A program made the position numbers and the translations under genes. Source: Stenocarpella maydis (lineage: Eukaryota; Ascomycota; Sordariomycetes; Diaporthales; Diaporthaceae). Taken from it: a DNA stretch of 64,000 nt. This document shows, piece after piece, positions 34,431 through 44,579 of the stretch. The notes below the pieces were generated by a model. That model was not told the DNA's origin. It ran no database searches and saw nothing but the letters and a program-made list of their open reading frames with translations. Each line of letters starts with the position of its first letter. The stretch's first letter is position 1. Where the stretch lies: positions 62,001-126,000 of the forward strand of contig NQMI01000050.1 in the NCBI GenBank assembly GCA_002270565.1. Reading direction: 5' to 3'.

Positions 34431-35491
34431 ATGCCTGGGCACCACGAAATGAAATTCTGTGACTTCGCTTTCTTGATTGAGCACCCTAAGAGCGGCAACA
34501 AGTATGGCACCTTGCTCTTTGACCTTGGCGTGCACAAGGATTGGGAGAACTTACCCACGCCCTTCGTCCAGGGTGTCAAGAAAGCCGGCTTCGTGATTGA
34601 GGTCGAGAAAGACGTTGCCACCATTCTAAAGGAGAACGGGAAAGACCTCTCCGAGGTGGGAGGCACTGTCTGGTCACATTGGCATTTCGACCATGTTGGT
34701 GACCCACAGACGTTTCCAGGTACGACGGATATTATTGTCGGACCTGGGTTCAAGAAAGCCCATGTCCCTGCCTGGCCAATCGTTTCTGAGTCTCATATTG
34801 ATGAGAAGGCTTGGGAAGGACGCACACTTCACAAGATGGACTTCGTGGTAGAAGGAAAAGGCCTTAAAATTGGCCAGTTCGAAGCAATGGACCTTTATGG
34901 TGACAGAAGCTTCTACCTTCTCGACACCCCCGGCCACACTATCGGGCATTTCTCCGCCCTAGCTCGCACAAATGTCGATCCTGCAACCTTCATCTTCACT
35001 GGCGGAGACATGGCACATCAGGGAGGAGAGTTCCGGCCGACGCAGTATATGCATCTCCCTGCCGAGATCTCCCTCAACCCTTTCAACCACACTATACCAC
35101 ACTCTACCACACTCTACCACACTCTACCACACTCTACCACACTCTACCACACTCTACCACACTCTACCACACTCTACCACACCCAGCCAGGACATGCCCT
35201 GGCGAAATCTTCGTGGCTATTCACCGCAACAAGAGCCGCGCCGAGCCCTTCTTCGACCCAACCACAGCTGAGGGTTTATGGCATCATTGTCCCTCTGAGG
35301 CCAAACACAGCATCGACAAGATGGCAGAGTTTGATGCGTACGTCAATATCTTCACAGTAGTCGCTCACGACAACAGCCTCTACGGCTTTGTCGACGTTTT
35401 TCCAAAGCCAGCTAATGACTGGCTTGCAAAGGGCTGGAAGAGAAAGACGCAATGGGGCTGGCTGAACGAGTTTGACCCGGGCAACGAGTGA
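34431..35491 (+). pseudogene. Metallo-beta-lactamase-fold hydrolase (lactonase/lactamase-like), 5'-truncated and frameshifted
   Basis: The reading from ATG 34431 carries [24 protein letters not shown], the metal motif [10 protein letters not shown] (HxHxDH), DTPGHTIGH and [13 protein letters not shown]. All are hallmarks of fungal proteins related to N-acyl-homoserine lactonases. The normal N-terminal ~40-80 residues are missing, with an in-frame TAA just two codons upstream. At 35091-35182 a run of 10-bp repeats interrupts the protein. After it, the conserved [20 protein letters not shown]...[15 protein letters not shown]...WLNEF continues in another frame. One extra 10-bp copy, or two fewer, would restore the frame. 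An in-frame GTATAT...CCAG intron (35045-35190) could also remove the array, but it would delete the conserved PAEIS region. It starts 161 bp from the divergent C2H2 gene. Confidence 0.75.
35091..35182. repeat. 10-bp tandem repeat ACTCTACCAC inside the metallo-beta-lactamase reading frame
   Basis: Eight perfect units at 35101-35180, preceded by one variant unit (ACTATACCAC) and followed by a partial AC. Since 10 is not a multiple of three, every gain or loss of a unit changes the downstream frame. Confidence 0.95.
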
Positions 35492-35761
35492 TTGGCAAAA
35501 GTTGGGTTGCGGTAACAGCCCTGCGTTTTCTCAACCTCTTTTCCTTTAACACGACCGTTAGCTTGTGTCTCAAGCCAGTGCAATAATATGTTAACATGAT
35601 ATCTCTTTTTGGTTTTACTTATATGCAAATCTTTCCACATGTCCCCTATGTTGTTGTGGCCAAGTGGACTGCTGAATGCTATGACGAACCATGCCTTTGA
35701 ACAATTGGTGTAAAGCTATACTACTTAAATAGTCTACGTTTTCTTTCCTAGTTACAAGCAC
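35492..35761. other. Short intergenic stretch
   Basis: AT-leaning sequence between two gene relics; no coding signal seen. Confidence 0.4.
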
Positions 35762-36061
35762 TCAGTTACCAATGTTCACCAGTGCCTCCTTGTTGTACCG
35801 GTTGCCCTGAGGCTTCAGCTTGTTGATTGTGTCCCGCATTAGCTTCAGCTCCTCGTCCGTCAACTCTAGGTCTCAAGAAGCCCAGTTCTCTTCCAGACGC
35901 GATGGGTTGGTCGTGCCTGGAAGAGGAATCATACCGTGGGCTGCAACCCAGGCCAGCGCAACCTATGTTACCGTGCAGCCTTTGCGCTTCGAAAGTTCCT
36001 TGAAGCCCTCGCTGATCTTCTTGTTAGCGTAGAAGTTTTCGCCTTAGAACTTAGGAACTAG
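35762..36061 (-). pseudogene. Aldo/keto reductase relic (C-terminal ~100 codons)
   Basis: The minus strand reads VPKF-stop-GENFYANKKISEGFKELSK, then GCTVT-stop-VALAWVAAHGMIPLPGTTNP, then LEENWAS-stop-DLELTDEELKLM, ending at a normal stop at 35762. This is the conserved C-terminal part of NADPH-dependent aldo/keto reductases (the VALAWV and PGT motifs, the LTDEEL helix). The three premature stops (TAA, TAG, TGA) sit where Gln/Gln/Arg are expected and each could come from one C-to-T change. The catalytic Asp-Tyr-Lys-His half is absent; the relic is cut off near 36061, shortly before the amidase relic begins. Confidence 0.8.
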
Positions 36062-36102
36062 ACAAGGGGGGTTAGTTTAATGTACTGATCTTCCAGCGTA
36101 AG

Positions 36103-37990
36103 ATGGCACGTCTCTGGACAGATATTGTCGCTGAGAAGCGGGCAACACGCGATGAGAAACTTGCAAAGTCCTACGGCGAAAATGCGCCATCTGACCCTTG
36201 CATCCTCGCTGCAAATGGCTTCCAAGACCTGACCAAGCTATTAGAAGCCCGAGAGATTGCATCCGAAGCCGTCATCCTTGGTCACATTGCCAAGTAAAAG
36301 CTCAATCATAAACGTGCCTCATGCCTTGTTAATCAACTCAGGTCTTAGAGCCAAAGAAGCCCATCAGAGAGTATGCTTGCTGTCAGAAGTTGAATTATTG
36401 CCAGGGGCTGCTAAAAAAAAAAGGAATTCTAGACAAACTGTTTCACAGAAGTCTGCTTCAATAAGTAAGGCTCTGAACCAAGCAAGGGAGCGATCATCAT
36501 ATACGCACCCAGCTTTTTTAGTACATGCACCCAGCTATTTCTATAGGCGCACCCAGTAGTATAAGAAATTAAGCATATAGCATACCCAATCTCCTTATAC
36601 CTATAGTTTCTCAACCCTACTAATAGCTCCTTAACTCCATACTTAGGCCCTATCTTACCCCTAGCTAGGTATATAGAAAGCCTACTGGGTATATAGAAAG
36701 CCCATTAGGCGTATAAAAAGCCTATATTAAAGGCCTACATACCCTAACCCTCTAGGCCTAGACTAGCACCACGCGCCCTCTATACCCTACCTAAACGAAG
36801 ACCCTCTATGCGCCTAAAGGAAGGCCCTCTATTTATACCTACCTAAAGAAAGGCCCTCTATATGCCTAAAGGAAAGACTTATAAAGGGGTATATAGAGGG
36901 CCTTCCTTTAGGCGCGTAAAGGGTCTTCCTTTAGGTGCGTAATGGGGTGTAAAGGGGCTTAAAATGGGGGAGGTATAAGAATTTATAATATGCTACACGC
37001 TTAATTCCTTATACTGGGTACGCCTACGGAAATAGCTGGGTGCGTATACCAAAAAGCTGGGTGCGTGTATGATAACTGGCAAGAGAGCTGGATGTCTTTA
37101 AACGACAACATGGACGCCTAAAGGGTCCCCTACATGCCATATCAGTTTTGCTTAAGAATCAGTTTAATATTTAAGGACTGGATTCAATATTAGGCTACAA
37201 TAGCCGCATTTTCCATCCCGCAGACTTAGATTGTATCTTAGTAAAGGTGCTTCAACAGCTTGGCAACATCATTGTTGTTAAGATAAATCTGCCTCAGAGT
37301 ACACTAGTAGGGAAATACAGTACCTGTAAGGGGCCAAACTCATAAACTAACTCCTGGCAGTAGGGTGAAATGGAGAATCCGCTTTACGGACTGTCCACAC
37401 ACCCGATAAACCCTGAACACACTCCGGGTGGCTCCTCAGGAGGGGAATAACTTGAATCTCGCCAGGATGAGCATTACATTGCCAATGGAGGCAGAGATAC
37501 TCGACGCGATGATGCCGCAGCTGGCGAGCAAATCCTCCCCTATGTTCAGAGCTTGGTGGAACGCGGACCGGTAATATCGGTCTACGAATATTGGTAACTG
37601 AACAGGAGGAAGAAAGCTGCACAGGCTGCCCACAACAAGACGTGGAACGCCATGAATCCGTCGTCTGGTCGGCCTTTTGACGTTCTACTCGTGCCTTCCA
37701 TGCCGCACACCGCAATCCCGCATTGGACGTTACGCTGGCCCGGCTCCACGAAGCTCTTCAACCTCCTCGACTACACTGCGCTGTCTTTCTCAGCCGGTAA
37801 GGCTTCCAATGCCCTTGATTCTCCTTCTCCCGCGGGATGTGAGCTTCGTAACGCCCTCGACACCTGGAACTGGGACCTGTACGATATCGAGAAAATAGGC
37901 GGGTATAGTGTTGGTCTACAGATTGTGGGCCGACGCATGGAGGAGGACAAGGTTTTGGGGTTGCTCATCAGATCCAGAAGCTGTTATAGA
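36103..37990 (+). pseudogene. Amidase-signature family relic, disrupted by a transposable element and an internal deletion
   Basis: The N-terminal piece (36103-36490) reads WTDIVAEKRATRDEKL, then LLEAREIASEAVILGHIAK-stop, then in another frame AHQRVCLLSEVELLPGA and KALNQARE. A 588-bp element interrupts it. After the element the relic resumes with ARELDVFKRQ, GPLHA, LKNQFNI-stop-GLDSILGY and VKINLPQS. It continues with NPLYGLSTHPINPEHTPGGS. Directly after GGSSGGE the sequence jumps to DEHYIANGGRDTRRDD, so the central part with the catalytic Ser (the DIGGSIR region) is deleted. A TAA replaces Gln after SVYEYW. The end reads DVLLVPSMPHTAIPHW and SVGLQIVGRRMEEDKVL. It is a diverged paralogue of the intact amidase at 39946-41931. 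Confidence 0.85.
36491..37078. mobile_element. 588-bp inverted-repeat element (MITE), Mutator-like by target duplication
   Basis: The two ends are inverted copies. The left end reads CGATCATCATATACGCACCC; the right end, reverse complemented, reads CAGTTATCATACACGCACCC. Both continue with the repeated word GCACCCAGCT, a TAGGCG(C/T)ACCCAG stretch and TATAAG(A/G)AATTAAGC. Similarity persists for about 90 bases or more, and inner parts (GCCTAAAGGAAGGCCCTCTAT and its complement) also pair, so the element could fold into a long hairpin. It is flanked by GCAAGGGAG (36482-36490) and GCAAGAGAG (37079-37087), a 9-bp target duplication with one G/A difference. It has no coding capacity. A 9-bp duplication with long terminal repeats is typical of Mutator-like elements; no autonomous partner is in the window. 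Confidence 0.85.
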
Positions 37991-39945
37991 TAGAAGCTTA
38001 CTACCAGGGTTCAGAACCTTTAGACCTGTGGGCGATATTGTCCTATATCTCAGCCTCAGAAGTGATGGTGAAAATGCATTAGTAAAAAGGAATAACATTG
38101 ACTTTGGAATAGATTAAACTTGCCATGTTTCTTCATTATATTTAGTGAAATTCATTCCTTGCAACTACTAATGCTCATCCTCTGTATTCTCTCTGTGTCT
38201 ACAAGGCATAGTTATGCTATCAAACCATTCTTGTTCACCCTACCCGGTACATTGCGCTTAATGGGCTCGACAATACCCAGGTTCTGAGGGGTCGTGAAAT
38301 GTGGGACGTGAGCCCTCAGGTCGCCTCACAGTTCCTTTCCTCCCGGTGGTTTGCTGCTGTTCTTTCCTGCCTCTGACAATCAAACCTCTGCTGCGGCCTT
38401 CCGGCCCCACGCTTCAGACGGAAAGCCAACCACAGTGCATTCATTCACTGAAGAACGGGACCACGAGCCCATGAACCAGACTTGGCCTCCTCACCTGAGC
38501 CCGGGACTGTGCGGCAAATTGCAATACTGGCAATTTTGAACAACCCATCACTTGTAAACTTCTTTTTAGTTGCAACTCGAGAGGACTTTTGGTACCTGGA
38601 GATGGATTTTCTCTGTTGGCGTCTGTCACCTATAATAGCGCACTCATTGGTACTCGGCGTGGTGAGGTTTCCTCTGTCATGAATTCCAGGGTCCTCGTAG
38701 GTAACATTGCAGCAGCCACGCAGCATGCGTAGCCTATTATTGCATGTCATAAGCCGCGGCTAGGTCGGGGAGACACGGCAGCATTCTAAGTGCCCCGCAC
38801 CCTGATTATGAAGTTCATGTCACAAAGCCGCATGGCCCCGGATTCACCAACAGGCCATCTCATAACAGGCGTCTATATTGTGCAATGTATTTGAGGAGAG
38901 AATTCGAGCTGCATCTTATAACTGATAGGTGCCTGACGAATGGAGCTCTGTGATTTTAGCAAGAGCCTTGGTGAGCCAGACTTTGTGAGGCGTGCACGTA
39001 TGTCTCCTGTCCCCGACTTGACATACATCATGCCCAAGAATCGCAATGGGGACATGTACCTTGCCACGAGCCTGTTCCATGAAGACTTGTGGGACTGGCC
39101 AATGATGAGGCTTGGACCAAGCGGGATGATCTCGTCGGCTAAGCTTATGGATCATGAGTGTTCAGGGAGGCCAGGTCGGGAGGTTCGAGAACAATTATTT
39201 TACGATCTTTGCTGATGAACGTCGGCAAATCGGCAGACTTCTTTTTGAATCTATGTACGGAGTGGCCTACATTAGTCACTGCTTGGAAGGGGTCTTAGAG
39301 AACGCGAAGATATTCCAGATGCTCAAAGTCAGCCTTGGGCCCATGATACCAGACACGCTGTCAGCCCCAGATCGACACTTCTCATGACCAGCAGCCGCCA
39401 ATGGGAGTATGTAACCCACCACAATTTTTCAATCACTAGTTAGTCCCAGCTTCGTACATGACCCGGGAAGTAAATCTGGTGGTCGAAAACCCACCACGGT
39501 GGTAACCTGAATGCCTGGCATCTATATCGTATCCACTTGCGCCGATCGTGTTCCGAGGGACTGCGGCAACGCAGGAGGCATTATGGGCGGGGCACCTGCG
39601 GATCACTGCGGCATGTTGCAGGCCCTGGATAAGCCACCATCAGCAGCTCCGATAAGACCAACCTCACCGTGCCCATTATCACTAAACGATTCCTTGGAAT
39701 CCTAGCTCTGTAGAGGCTGCGCCCCTTCCGGCTTTGACCCGACGACCCTCTGCGTAGTAGCTCATCGATAGCGGCATTCGCGTGAAGCTCGGGACGATCA
39801 TGTCCTGGCGCTTCCGATCTGGGGGCAAATACAACATAACTCGAGACAAATCGGAGCACAGTGAGTTGAATGACAAGGCACTCTTGCCATTGAAGAGCCA
39901 GCATTTGCCAACCGCAACACTTCACCCACACGCCAGTCATACAAA
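37991..39945. other. Intergenic stretch between amidase relic and intact amidase
   Basis: Two kilobases of short open frames. Frames at 38940-39215 and 39154-39387 (plus strand) have a protein-like look (VPDLTYIMPKNRNGDMYL) but no family could be assigned; they may be another decayed gene. The promoter of the intact amidase lies at the right end. Confidence 0.4.
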
Positions 39946-41931
39946 ATGGTTTCAGAAGAGTGGCAAGAACTGATCCAGAAGAAGAGGGCGGCAAGAGATG
40001 CTCTCATTCCCGAAGAATGGCGGTTGCCAACCAGCATCACTAGCAAAGTCTCCGAGGAGAGCTCGCACAGCGCCTTCGACTTGCTCAACGAGGCTGCACT
40101 GCTGACTTCTCGGGAGATCGACATTACAGAAAGCAACACTGCTACTAGTCTAACAGTGAAGATTGCTTCTGGTGAGCTTTCTTCATATGATGTCGCCGTG
40201 GCATTCTGTAAGCGGGCAGCACTCGTGCACCAATTGGTATGCCACCTCTCTCTTTCTCTACCGTGCTGATGTCTCCTCTGGCGATAGCCGAGCACTCTCG
40301 TGATGATCGACTGAATCTCATATCCGTGGGCCGTTATAGACGAACTCCCTCACGGAGATCTTCTTTGGCAAGGCGCTCGAACGTGCGCGGTGGCTTGACG
40401 AATACTTCGCCAAGGAAGGCAAGACAGTCGGGCCCTTGCACGGTCTTCCCATCACTCTGAAGGTGTGTAACTATGCGACACTTAGGAATCGACAGTGAGC
40501 ACGACTGTGTTGCCGATAGAGAATCCCACACAAATGGCCTCGCGGCTAAGTTTTGACTAGGACACGATTCATGTGAAAGGCGAATATTCAACGATGGGTT
40601 TCGTCTCTCACCTCAAATACCCTCGTGCAGATGAGCACGCCGTGATCGCTGAAATGCTCGAGGCTGCAGGGGCAGTATTCTACAGCAAAACAAATGTCCC
40701 TCAGACGCTCTTTGTAAGTTGTGGACTTGAGCTGCAGATATGCCTTTCTTCGCCAGTGTTTCTGACTGACCGTTCGGTAGGTTTGTGAGAGTTTCAACAA
40801 TGTGTTTGGACGGACTCTCAATCCATATAAGCTGTGCCTCTCGCCCGGTGGTAGCAGCTCGGGTGAAGCAGCCCAGATCGGCCTCCGTGGATCCATCATG
40901 GGTGTTGGGGGGGATCTCGCTGGCTCAATTCGAGTCCCTGCATTGTTCACTGGAGTTTACGGGTTCCGGCCAACTGCCAACCGTCTGCCATTTTCAAAAC
41001 AGGCAGAGCTGCTCCCCAAGGGATGGACGTGCGTCTTACCAACCCTTGGCCCGATGGCGCACTCGGCACAGGATCTTACACTGTTCATGGAGACTGTGAT
41101 TCAAGCTCAACCTTGGCTTTACGATTCCACAGCGTTCGCCGTGCCGTGGCGGGATGTCCCCAGGAAGCAGAAGTTGACTATTGGAGTATGGTCGCAAGAC
41201 CCCGAGTTTCCAGTTTTCCCACCTATTGCCAGGACCATGGCTTCCGCTGTGGACAAGCTCAGAGCCGCAGGGCATATAATTAAGATCGTCGAGGCTCCAC
41301 CGACTATGAAGGCCATGAAGATCGCAATGCGCTGGTTCGCACTCGACACAGTAAACCTACCCTTCGAGTTCCTGAAAACCGCTGGCGAAGACCCCATAGC
41401 GGACCTGGAAGCAATGAACCCAAACAATTTCTTAGACCCTGGCTTCGTCCCGGACCTGAACGAGAATCTTCGCATCAGTGCCGATCTACATGACTATCGA
41501 GAAGAGTGGTGGAAGATTTGGCGCAACGGCGGTCTCGATGTCTTGCTTTGCCCAGCCAGCCGTGGCTCAGCCGTTCCTCATGGAGAGTTCGGACCACTAA
41601 TGTACACGATACCGTGGAACTTACTCGATGTATGTTTTAGAATGTTTTTTTTTGTATCGGTAAGGGCGATACGCGATCAGGCACTGACCATTAACCCCAG
41701 TTCCCCAGCAGCGTCATTCCATTTGGTAAGGCCGATTGCGCTGTCGACTCCAAAGACGGATGTAAGTTAATTTCTACTCAAATCTCCTGTGATCACTGGC
41801 TAATCAAGTCTCTAGACGATGCTAGCTTCGTTCATGGCGCACCCACGGGTTTCCAAGTGGTCGGGTGGCAGTTCCAGGATGAGCAGACGCTTATGGCGAC
41901 TGAGGTTATCGCAGAGGTTTTGAAGGCCTGA
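39946..41931 (+). CDS. Amidase-signature family amidase
   Basis: Six exons, 39946-40236, 40340-40462, 40561-40713, 40781-41629, 41701-41761 and 41816-41931, all with GT-AG borders, give 530 residues, the normal length of fungal acetamidase-like enzymes. The enzyme should hydrolyse a carboxamide to acid and ammonia in the cytosol. The catalytic triad of the family is present: Lys138 at the end of PLHGLPITLK, cis-Ser about 214 in SPGGSSSGE and nucleophile Ser238 in GDLAGSIR. Spacing of 24 residues between the two Ser equals that in known family members. One difference is Ala236 in place of the usual Gly before GS. The C-terminal words DVLLCPAS and PTGFQVVGW are typical. It is convergent with the Zn2Cys6 regulator, 252 bp apart. 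Actual substrate unknown. Confidence 0.92.
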
Positions 41932-42183
41932 TTTTGGTTGCACAAGTATCCTATAGGTGCCTTGATACACCAATAGTGGAATATAAACAAGATCAAGAGC
42001 TAAAAGACGATAGATCAGTGAATATCAATAAGTTTTGGCAATAAAGTTCGTAGATAAGGACCCAAGATCCATACCCCATTCTCATAAAGACATGGATTGC
42101 CTCCGACGAATTCTCCCACTTAGCATTCCTCGCCGTGGCAGACTCGGCAGATAACCTGTCCAAGCCCTCAGGAGCCCTGGACG

Positions 42184-44579
42184 TTAGATCTCCGATGAAT
42201 AGAGGTGAAGCATCTCCAGGTCTCCCATTCCAAGATGCATCATCGTTTCCAATGGATTTGGAGCAGAGTCGGAGGTCGGCTGATGGTCGAATGGTGGGCC
42301 AATAATCGATGTAAAGTCATCCGGGCTCTCATTCTGAACCGCAGTGGCAGCATCTGCATATATTGTCAAGCCATCGGATTCCATCACTGACGGAGGGACT
42401 GCTTCACATACCTTGAGCTGTGCATAGTTCCAACATGTTGTGGAGATATCTTGAACAGCTGAAGACAAGACTATTTTCATGATCCAGCTTCTGGAAAATG
42501 GTCTCCACTTGTCCTAAGAGAGTCTTGCAGATTGTCAAAGCTGCCTCGTCCACTGCTCCCGACCCATGCTGCATCCAGAGGATGCGGCCAAGAATGACCA
42601 ACGAGGCTGTGAAAACTGTTTATTCATCACGATGGTTAGTTAGTCCAGTGATTTGCCAAGGCTAATTGTACAAGTCAAGTTGAGCTGACCGTAGTAAAGC
42701 GTGTAGTAGCCCACGCCGAGGTTACTGTTCCCCGTTTGGTCAACTGTGATGATGGCATATACGAGCTCAATAGTGCTTTGCGCCGAGCGAATGCACTCAT
42801 GGGCCTCTCCCATTACAAGTTGAATGAGATATGAGGGATTTCCGACAGATATTTGGCTTCCGCCAAAAAGGTGCCGAATAGTGCTGCCGAGGAGCGGCCT
42901 GTGGATGAGGATGTTGATGTTGTGGTACCTCAGCGTTAAAATGACGCGAAGGCGATTCACTGGGCTACTTTCTACGAGCTTCTCTGAGTTGGGCTCGCAC
43001 AGTCGCAGGTACGGCGGTAGGCTCGCGGACCATGAGCGGAGCTGCTTCCTGAACTGACCCGAAGCCTGTAGAGACTCCATATCATCTGGCTCGCGGTCAG
43101 CATTGTCGATATTGCCGCCGTATTGCTTGTTTAGAGAACCGCTCATAATTTGATATAATCGGAAGGAAATGGCGAGAAAATCGCCTGGGACATCAGCGGC
43201 GGTGCGTGGGCCATGCGTTGATGGTAATGCAAGCTCGGACGGTGATGGCTGGTCTATTATGTACTCATCAGGGATGATGGCTGGCCGTCCAAAGGCAACA
43301 CTCAAAACCTTGTCCATGCAGTATATCACAACCCATGTTCGTCGACGATACTCGGCTTGCAGTTCGTCAAGGCCTTCCCGGGCTTGGGCGCTGTGGAGGC
43401 CAAGCGCCATGGCTGATCGGACGGCGAGCCCATGAACATTCCAGGCTTGCACTGAGCGTTGAACACCCTGACAATGGATGACGAATAGAAGGAGATACTG
43501 GACGATCTCAAGGCTAATTACCTGCTTCGACAGCTCACCGCAAAGACCCGTTGCTCTTTTTAAGAAGACATCCGATCTCTCCTGACGATGTCGAGCCGAG
43601 GGAATCGCATCCCGGTCATAATTCGCTGACATTGCAAAGATCATGTTGAGGGTGCCTAGAAAGGTCCTGCGAACCGTCTTCCAACCATTGGCTTTGCAAC
43701 CGGTGAAGGTTTTTCGCATGGATTCCTCATGAATAAAAGGAAAGACCGTGCCAGCGGTGTCGAAGAATATATTGAGAAGACTGTCCATTTCTGCCGTCGA
43801 AGGAAGTGTCGTCATTTCCTTTAGGCCTGTGTCCGGGGATGCCGCCGCGGGGTGGTTCGCGTGAGACCGCGAGGCTTTGGCCATGTTGCTTTCGCGGAGG
43901 TCATGCTGCCGGTCAGCGACTGTTGCCTCTTGCCGCGTAGAATTGCGGATATGATTCACGGCACCAAGGAGAAGACGCGTGAAGTTGATGTTAGATGAGC
44001 CACCGAAATAAGCTGATGTGTGTTCTTCGATGAAGGTCATGGCCATGCCATTGGTCGTGGCATCTTCATCCTGCGGCTCCTCAAGGCACGTTGCACGCGG
44101 AAGGCCACTGTCCTTGGCCTGGCCTGAAGCTGCCGATGAAGGCAGAGGCGGCAACGGATTCGACAGACGGTACTGGCCATCGCCAGCGCAGGCAGATAGA
44201 TGGCCCTCAAGGACATAGTTGAGTCGTTGGACAGCCTGTTCGACACTTGAGACTCGGGAGTCCAGATCTGATATATACTCCTTGCGGACAATGACGTTGG
44301 CTGCAGATTCGCCAGGCTCGTACTGGCAGTCAAACCCTAGGGTGACACACGACGAACACGATGGACGTTTACCATCGCATCTGTGGCATCACGACGCAGC
44401 GGCAATCGTCAGCGCACCAATTACAGACCCAACAACGCTGGAAGGGACAGTTGACCAATGAGAGCGGCTGCATACCTGGATTTGCGAAGACGACAGGCAG
44501 TGCATGCTAGCGAGATGCGCCGGCGTTTAGCAGCAGGGGTGGCTGTCTGGTCTGACCCGTTCTCACTTGGCTGTGTCAT
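42184..44579 (-). CDS. Zn2Cys6 fungal transcription factor with fungal_trans domain
   Basis: Four exons on the minus strand, 44579-44476, 44380-42690, 42615-42412 and 42353-42184, about 722 residues. The binuclear zinc cluster is C26-x2-C29-x6-C36-x6-C43-x2-C46-x6-C53, preceded by KRRR. Intron 1 falls inside it, splitting the Arg35 codon just before Cys36. A short linker and coiled stretch ([15 protein letters not shown]) follow. The middle-homology region appears as [33 protein letters not shown] and [22 protein letters not shown]. The last exon border (58-bp intron) is the least certain. A possible longer start at 44666 exists. Lying next to the amidase and the broken hydrolase genes, it is a candidate pathway-specific regulator; that link is inference. 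Confidence 0.88.

Noticed and set aside
38940..39387. Possible relic of an FAD-linked oxidase
   Set aside because: The words TYIMPKNRNGDMYL loosely recall such enzymes, but no binding motif or second block could be found.
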